DNA of 64,000 bases from Lucifuga dentata (taxonomy: Eukaryota > Chordata > Actinopteri > Ophidiiformes > Bythitidae): the NCBI GenBank assembly GCA_014773175.1, contig VXCM01000116.1:62001-126000 (forward strand), given 5' to 3'. Position numbers and translations under genes: made by a program. The notes below the pieces were generated by a model. That model had not been told where the DNA came from, did no database searches, and saw only the letters and a program-made list of their open reading frames with translations. Positions 62,286 through 64,000 of this stretch are shown in pieces. The stretch's first letter is position 1. Each line of letters begins with the position of its first letter.

Positions 62286-63410
62286 GCTTTGGTCCAATCA
62301 CATTCAGTGTCCCGTCATCTCCATGACAACGATGGGTTGACACGGCTTGATAGGTGGGCTGACCGAAGCCTTTGCATATAATATAATATGAATTAAAATG
62401 AACTGAAACTAAGCAAACACGATTTTTTTTTCTTTCAGAATTTTCTTGGCGCTTAGACGAAAAATGGATTCTAAAAGGAGAAAGGCTGACGCGAAGAAAC
62501 AGCGGACAATTATGGAATTATTCGGCCCCAAAGTCTACTAAAACCAACCGCTACATAACGCGTTGCGTCTTTGTCTAGCTAAAAATGTGGACATTTCAGC
62601 TTCTAAGAACTCAGCATGGAACTTGAGGAAACGTGGCGGTAAGCTACAGCGTTACCTACTTAGCTAGCTGCTGATGCTAATGCTAACTCACGTTTTCTTG
62701 TTCTATTCTGAGTAAATTCATGAAGCTAACCTAGCTAACTGTCTTAACTAGCTGCTGCTGTTAATGCTAACTCAAGTTTTCCTGTTCTATTCAGAGTAAA
62801 TTCATGAAGCTAACCTAGCTAACTGTTTTGAGGCCAGGCCAGAATTGCCATTTTCTTAATGTGATAAATACAGTATTCGATTTATTACCGTCTACTGTTT
62901 CTTTATATGATATGATTGGGATTGTATTAGAAGCTACATATGCAAAGCTTTGCAATTTTTTCCCCCTCAGACAAGCTTGCTGAATATTTGAAAGAATAAG
63001 CTTGATCAAAGTTACTCACTACTCAAGTAATTTTTTAATAGATACTTTATTACTCTCTCACTCAGGTAATTACTTTGGTGACTACTCTTACTTATACTTG
63101 AGTTGCTATTATCATAAAGCAACAATACTTTTACTTGAGTACAGTTTCCGGCTACTCTACCACCTCTGCTGTTTCATATTTTTGCAGGTTTTAGCGTATA
63201 AAGTATCTATTCAAAATGCTCATAATACCATGTCAATGTGAATATTTGTGATAAAATAGAATCATTCATGTCGTGTGCGTGATGACCAAAGCACCATGCA
63301 GGACTGACTGCACGGTACAGAACCAGAATGACATAAGCTTACGGGTGTTGACAGAGTTGAAGTGACTTCTTTAGAGACGCTGGGTGTTGTGGGAGAAACC
63401 ACGGCCTCAC
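33758..63410 (-). CDS. adgrd1: adgrd1 (GPR133), adhesion G-protein-coupled receptor D1, 3' part (partial)
   Basis: ADGRD1 is a plasma-membrane adhesion GPCR, in mammals coupled to Gs and activated by its tethered agonist. Eighteen exons join in phase: 63410-63343, 61500-61339, 59972-59849, 59550-59443, 58148-58073, 56769-56628, 46236-46163, 45554-45431, 41997-41894, 40592-40481, 40357-40204, 37806-37740, 37477-37411, 35431-35340, 35247-35121, 35027-34986, 34038-33946, 33853-33758. They give about 609 residues and a stop. The C-terminus ([17 protein letters not shown]) and the TM2-TM3 text are near-identical to what I recall of human ADGRD1. The N-terminal pentraxin-like part and signal peptide lie right of the window; the final bases, read on the minus strand, start gtgagtgg and look like the donor of the next upstream exon. 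Confidence 0.93.
34440..34882. mobile_element. Possible MITE in adgrd1 intron
   Basis: Opens with AACCCTCTGGAGTCTAAAG and closes with CAGACACTATAGAGGGTTAA, whose reverse complement is TTAACCCTCTATAGTGTCTG. This is a short inverted-end pair of a common fish type. No ORF. Confidence 0.4.
35752..36960 (+). mobile_element. Tc1-like transposon with broken transposase
   Basis: Inverted ends CACCTATCAGCCACAACATT and (reversed) CACAATCAGCCACAACATT, each followed by AAAACCA, are bounded by TA on both sides (35750-35751 and 36961-36962), as in Tc1/mariner. The plus strand encodes an N-terminal HTH-like piece ([20 protein letters not shown]), [15 protein letters not shown] with the second-domain aspartate, and [17 protein letters not shown] and [20 protein letters not shown] with the last D and E residues. 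Stops and frameshifts near 36128 and 36270-36560 break it. It sits in an adgrd1 intron, antisense to the gene. Confidence 0.85.
39010..39036. repeat. (GT)n microsatellite
   Basis: About 13 GT units in an adgrd1 intron. Confidence 0.9.
39551..40074. mobile_element. TTAAAAGGGCCATATT MITE family, full copy
   Basis: Left end TTAAAAGGGCCATATTGTAC; right end reversed, TTAAAGGGGACATATTATGC: an imperfect inverted repeat with TTAA at both tips. The interior lacks a transposase ORF. A partial relative is at 27295. Confidence 0.6.
40680..40925. repeat. Degenerate (ACT/GCT)n trinucleotide region
   Basis: Many interrupted ACT, GCT and CTA units between adgrd1 exons. It is non-coding; the apparent valine/alanine-rich ORF here is an artefact of the repeat. 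Confidence 0.6.
41024..41700 (+). mobile_element. 3' end of a non-LTR retrotransposon split by a microsatellite
   Basis: 41033-41125 encodes [20 protein letters not shown] then [12 protein letters not shown], resembling the C-terminal end of fish LINE ORF2 proteins. The frame runs through a (CA)n/(TA)n tract and resumes as CAVVLLNS before a stop, which looks like the original protein end. The 3' UTR ends with GACAATAAAGTTATTATTC, a typical LINE tail, followed by (TATTC)n. 5' truncated and inert. Confidence 0.6.
41127..41421. repeat. Compound microsatellite (CA)n-(TA/TATG/TACG)n-(ATCT)n
   Basis: About 295 bp: pure CA, then AT with scattered GTAT/CGTA units, then at least ten ATCT units, then AT again. 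The ORFs here on both strands are products of the repeat. Confidence 0.95.
41699..41795. repeat. (TATGC)n/(TATTC)n pentanucleotide repeat
   Basis: TGCTA units followed by TTCTA-type units, growing from the tail of the LINE fragment just upstream. Confidence 0.85.
43372..43506. repeat. 67-bp duplicate-N-duplicate join
   Basis: 43372-43438 is repeated from 43440 with N at 43439. Probable unmerged contig overlap in a T-rich stretch. Confidence 0.8.
45180..45302 (+). mobile_element. LINE/L2-like 3' tail
   Basis: ATTGTGAAGCACTTCGTGAC followed by CTTGAAAGGTGATATACAAATAAA and (TTAC)n is the characteristic 3' terminal segment of L2-clade LINEs and of SINEs that share it. Only the tail is visible. 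Confidence 0.55.
45431..63410 (-). CDS. adgrd1: adgrd1 stalk and GAIN domain with GPS cleavage site
   Basis: The first two exons encode a Ser/Thr/Pro-rich stalk ([38 protein letters not shown]). Later exons form the GAIN domain: [91 protein letters not shown]. Exon 45554-45431 holds the GPS: W and paired cysteines in [20 protein letters not shown] followed by [13 protein letters not shown]. The HL/T autoproteolysis triad and the tethered agonist TNFAILMQV are intact, so cleavage and self-activation are expected. Confidence 0.9.
48323..48455. repeat. 66-bp duplicate-N-duplicate join
   Basis: 48323-48388 equals 48390-48455 with N at 48389. Confidence 0.85.
48772..48900. repeat. 64-bp duplicate-N-duplicate join
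   Basis: 48772-48835 equals 48837-48900 with N at 48836. Confidence 0.85.
52789..52898. other. Assembly gap (110 N) in a simple repeat
   Basis: A G-run precedes and a (GA)n run (52899-52924) follows the N block. Confidence 0.95.
53540..53980 (+). mobile_element. L1/Tx1-type LINE: relic of ORF2 C-terminus and 3' UTR
   Basis: From about 53548 the plus strand reads [20 protein letters not shown], then ANTLHLERL, one stop, and [25 protein letters not shown] before the final stop. This W...LEK...FxxxWxPFL pattern is that of L1/Tx1 LINE ORF2 C-termini. The 3' UTR ends in AAAATAAAAAATATATTTAA with A-run at about 53955-53978. It is heavily 5' truncated. Confidence 0.55.
53985..54085 (+). mobile_element. 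L2-like LINE/SINE 3' tail
   Basis: TTGTAAAGCATCTTTGAGTA, TTTAGAAAAGGACTATATAA and ATAAAATGTATTATTATTAT follow the consensus order of a L2-type 3' terminus. Confidence 0.55.
56009..56058. repeat. (GGAT)n repeat
   Basis: About ten units with interruptions (GATA, GAAT) in the large adgrd1 intron. Confidence 0.85.
56770..58072. other. adgrd1 intron
   Basis: Apart from the foldback MITE at 57542-58030 nothing is recognised. Confidence 0.5.
57542..58030. mobile_element. TTAAAGGACC foldback MITE, copy 3
   Basis: Left end TTAAAGGACCACACCGATGA then TTTTGCATGTTTGAGCCCAA; right end TTGGGCTCAAA-type text then GGTGTGGTCCTTTAA. The right end has lost the TGCAAAAT block. It lies 42 bp from an adgrd1 exon boundary (58073). 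Confidence 0.7.
58149..59442. other. adgrd1 intron
   Basis: 1.3 kb, no recognised repeat or ORF. Confidence 0.5.
60128..60706. mobile_element. TTAAAGGACC foldback MITE, copy 4
   Basis: Left TAAAGGACCATACTGATGAT with TTTGCATGGTTGAGC; right CTCAAACATGCAAAATCACT then GGAATGATCCTTTAA. The interior carries GGGACTATATTCCCTGGCGG, as in copy 1, and a T-run with N at 60231. Confidence 0.75.
60707..61338. other. adgrd1 intron sequence
   Basis: The 176-codon frame starting 60836 is cysteine-rich but shows no domain or splice logic. No repeat is recognised. Confidence 0.45.
61989..62020. repeat. (CTA)n microsatellite
   Basis: About 10 CTA units inside the hAT-like element. Confidence 0.9.
62243..62287. 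repeat. (GT)n(GA)n microsatellite
   Basis: GT run passing into a GA run inside the hAT-like element. Confidence 0.9.
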
Positions 63411-64000
63411 CTGGAACAGACAACACGAAAGACTTTTTCAAAATAGAAACCACATTTGCAACACCTGTAGGTTCTTGTATTCTACTTTCTATAATCGTAT
63501 TGGTGCATTTTTCTCTGAGACTTTGTTGAACTTGAGCAGGCCAGATGCTATAATGTTGTTTAGTATCCAACTTTAACAGTTTATGATGGCGGGACCATGA
63601 CGAGATAAATTATAACCTCCACAAAACTGTGATAATCAACCACATAACTCTCAACTACTGCCTAAGAGGTGTGTGTTTATGTCTTTGTTGTCATTTAATA
63701 AAAACAGAACTATTGCTACTAGAAAACGTCCATATATGGATGTAGGTGAGAGGTATCAGTCTGAACCATTCTTGCTCTTCTTTGGTTCAATGCAGCATTT
63801 TATATGTGTGCTCTGGAGAGGTAAAAATATTTTTTTTGTAACCATAACAGTCCTGCATTTTGTGTCTGGTAATGGTCTGTGGAATATATTGCTTTTGGTA
63901 ATGACTTTGGAGAGAAAAATGCTCTTTATGCTTCACATGCTAACAGGCTCATACCATCAACAGGCACATGACTGAACAGACAGCTGCGTGTTCCACTCAC
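63411..64000. other. adgrd1 intron up to the window end
   Basis: No exon is seen. The last bases (GTTCCACTCAC) read gtgagtggaac on the gene strand, a good donor, so an upstream exon probably ends at or just beyond position 64000. Confidence 0.45.

Larger units (their letters stand above)
61853..63168 (+). mobile_element. hAT-like element (CAGAGGTGGGTAGT ends)
   Basis: Ends are CAGAGGTGGGTAGT and the complementary CTACTCTACCACCTCTG. Subterminal text rich in TTACTTAAGTAA / TTACTTGAGTA is characteristic of a very common fish hAT family. Flanking octamers CTGGTTCA (61845-61852) and CTGTTTCA (63169-63176) differ at one base, fitting an aged 8-bp target duplication. A short N-terminal relic ([20 protein letters not shown]) starts at 62464, then a stop; no transposase domain remains. 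Internal: (CTA)n, (GT)n(GA)n and an 85-bp tandem duplication (about 62655-62828). Confidence 0.75.

Noticed and set aside
1..64000. CRISPR arrays, tRNA or rRNA genes
   Set aside because: No spaced identical repeats, no complete A/B-box cloverleaf other than the SINE head at 22620, and no rRNA-like text noticed by reading.

Overview
This is eukaryotic DNA from a ray-finned, probably percomorph, teleost. The evidence is spliced genes with GT-AG introns, orthologues of three vertebrate genes, a fish-type KEE/C2H2 zinc-finger gene, tRNA-derived SINEs, LINE relics and many Tc1, hAT and foldback elements. The sequence is a draft assembly with two long N gaps (10758-10890-plus, ending 11090; and 52789-52898) and many single-N joins. 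No bacterial-type operon, CRISPR array or tRNA gene was seen.

Layout. (1) 1-1758, minus: the 5' part of ep400 (NuA4/TIP60 chromatin-remodelling ATPase); the rest lies left of the window. (2) 4160-10308, plus: a zinc-finger gene with ten C2H2 fingers, roughly head-to-head with ep400. Its long intron holds a Tc1-like element with a hAT element nested inside it, and a fossil duplicate of the KEE exon. Two copies of one inverted-repeat element (3661-3943 and 10715-11496) bracket the gene. (3) 10309-16649: repeat-rich intergenic DNA. (4) 16650-31231, minus: complete ulk1 (autophagy-initiating kinase), 27 coding exons that join in frame to 887 codons plus a stop. (5) 33758-64000, minus: the 3' two thirds of adgrd1 (GPR133, adhesion GPCR). 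Eighteen exons are reconstructed, covering a mucin-like stalk, the GAIN domain with GPS, seven membrane helices and the C-tail. The 5' exons lie right of the window.

The genes share no metabolic pathway. What links them is conserved synteny: adgrd1, ulk1 and ep400 have the same orientation and relative order as ADGRD1-ULK1-EP400 on human 12q24.33, with a fish zinc-finger gene between ulk1 and ep400.

I did not find a convincing undescribed molecular system. The most useful observations are: (a) seven duplicate-N-duplicate joins of 62-67 bp that look like unmerged contig overlaps, one falling inside a ulk1 exon; (b) several small inverted-repeat transposon families, including four copies of a TTAAAGGACC foldback element, two of them around the last ulk1 exons; (c) nested and target-site-delimited hAT elements; (d) decay of exons and fingers in the zinc-finger gene; (e) a ulk1 with a shortened central linker that keeps the LIR motif and one Ser-Pro site.
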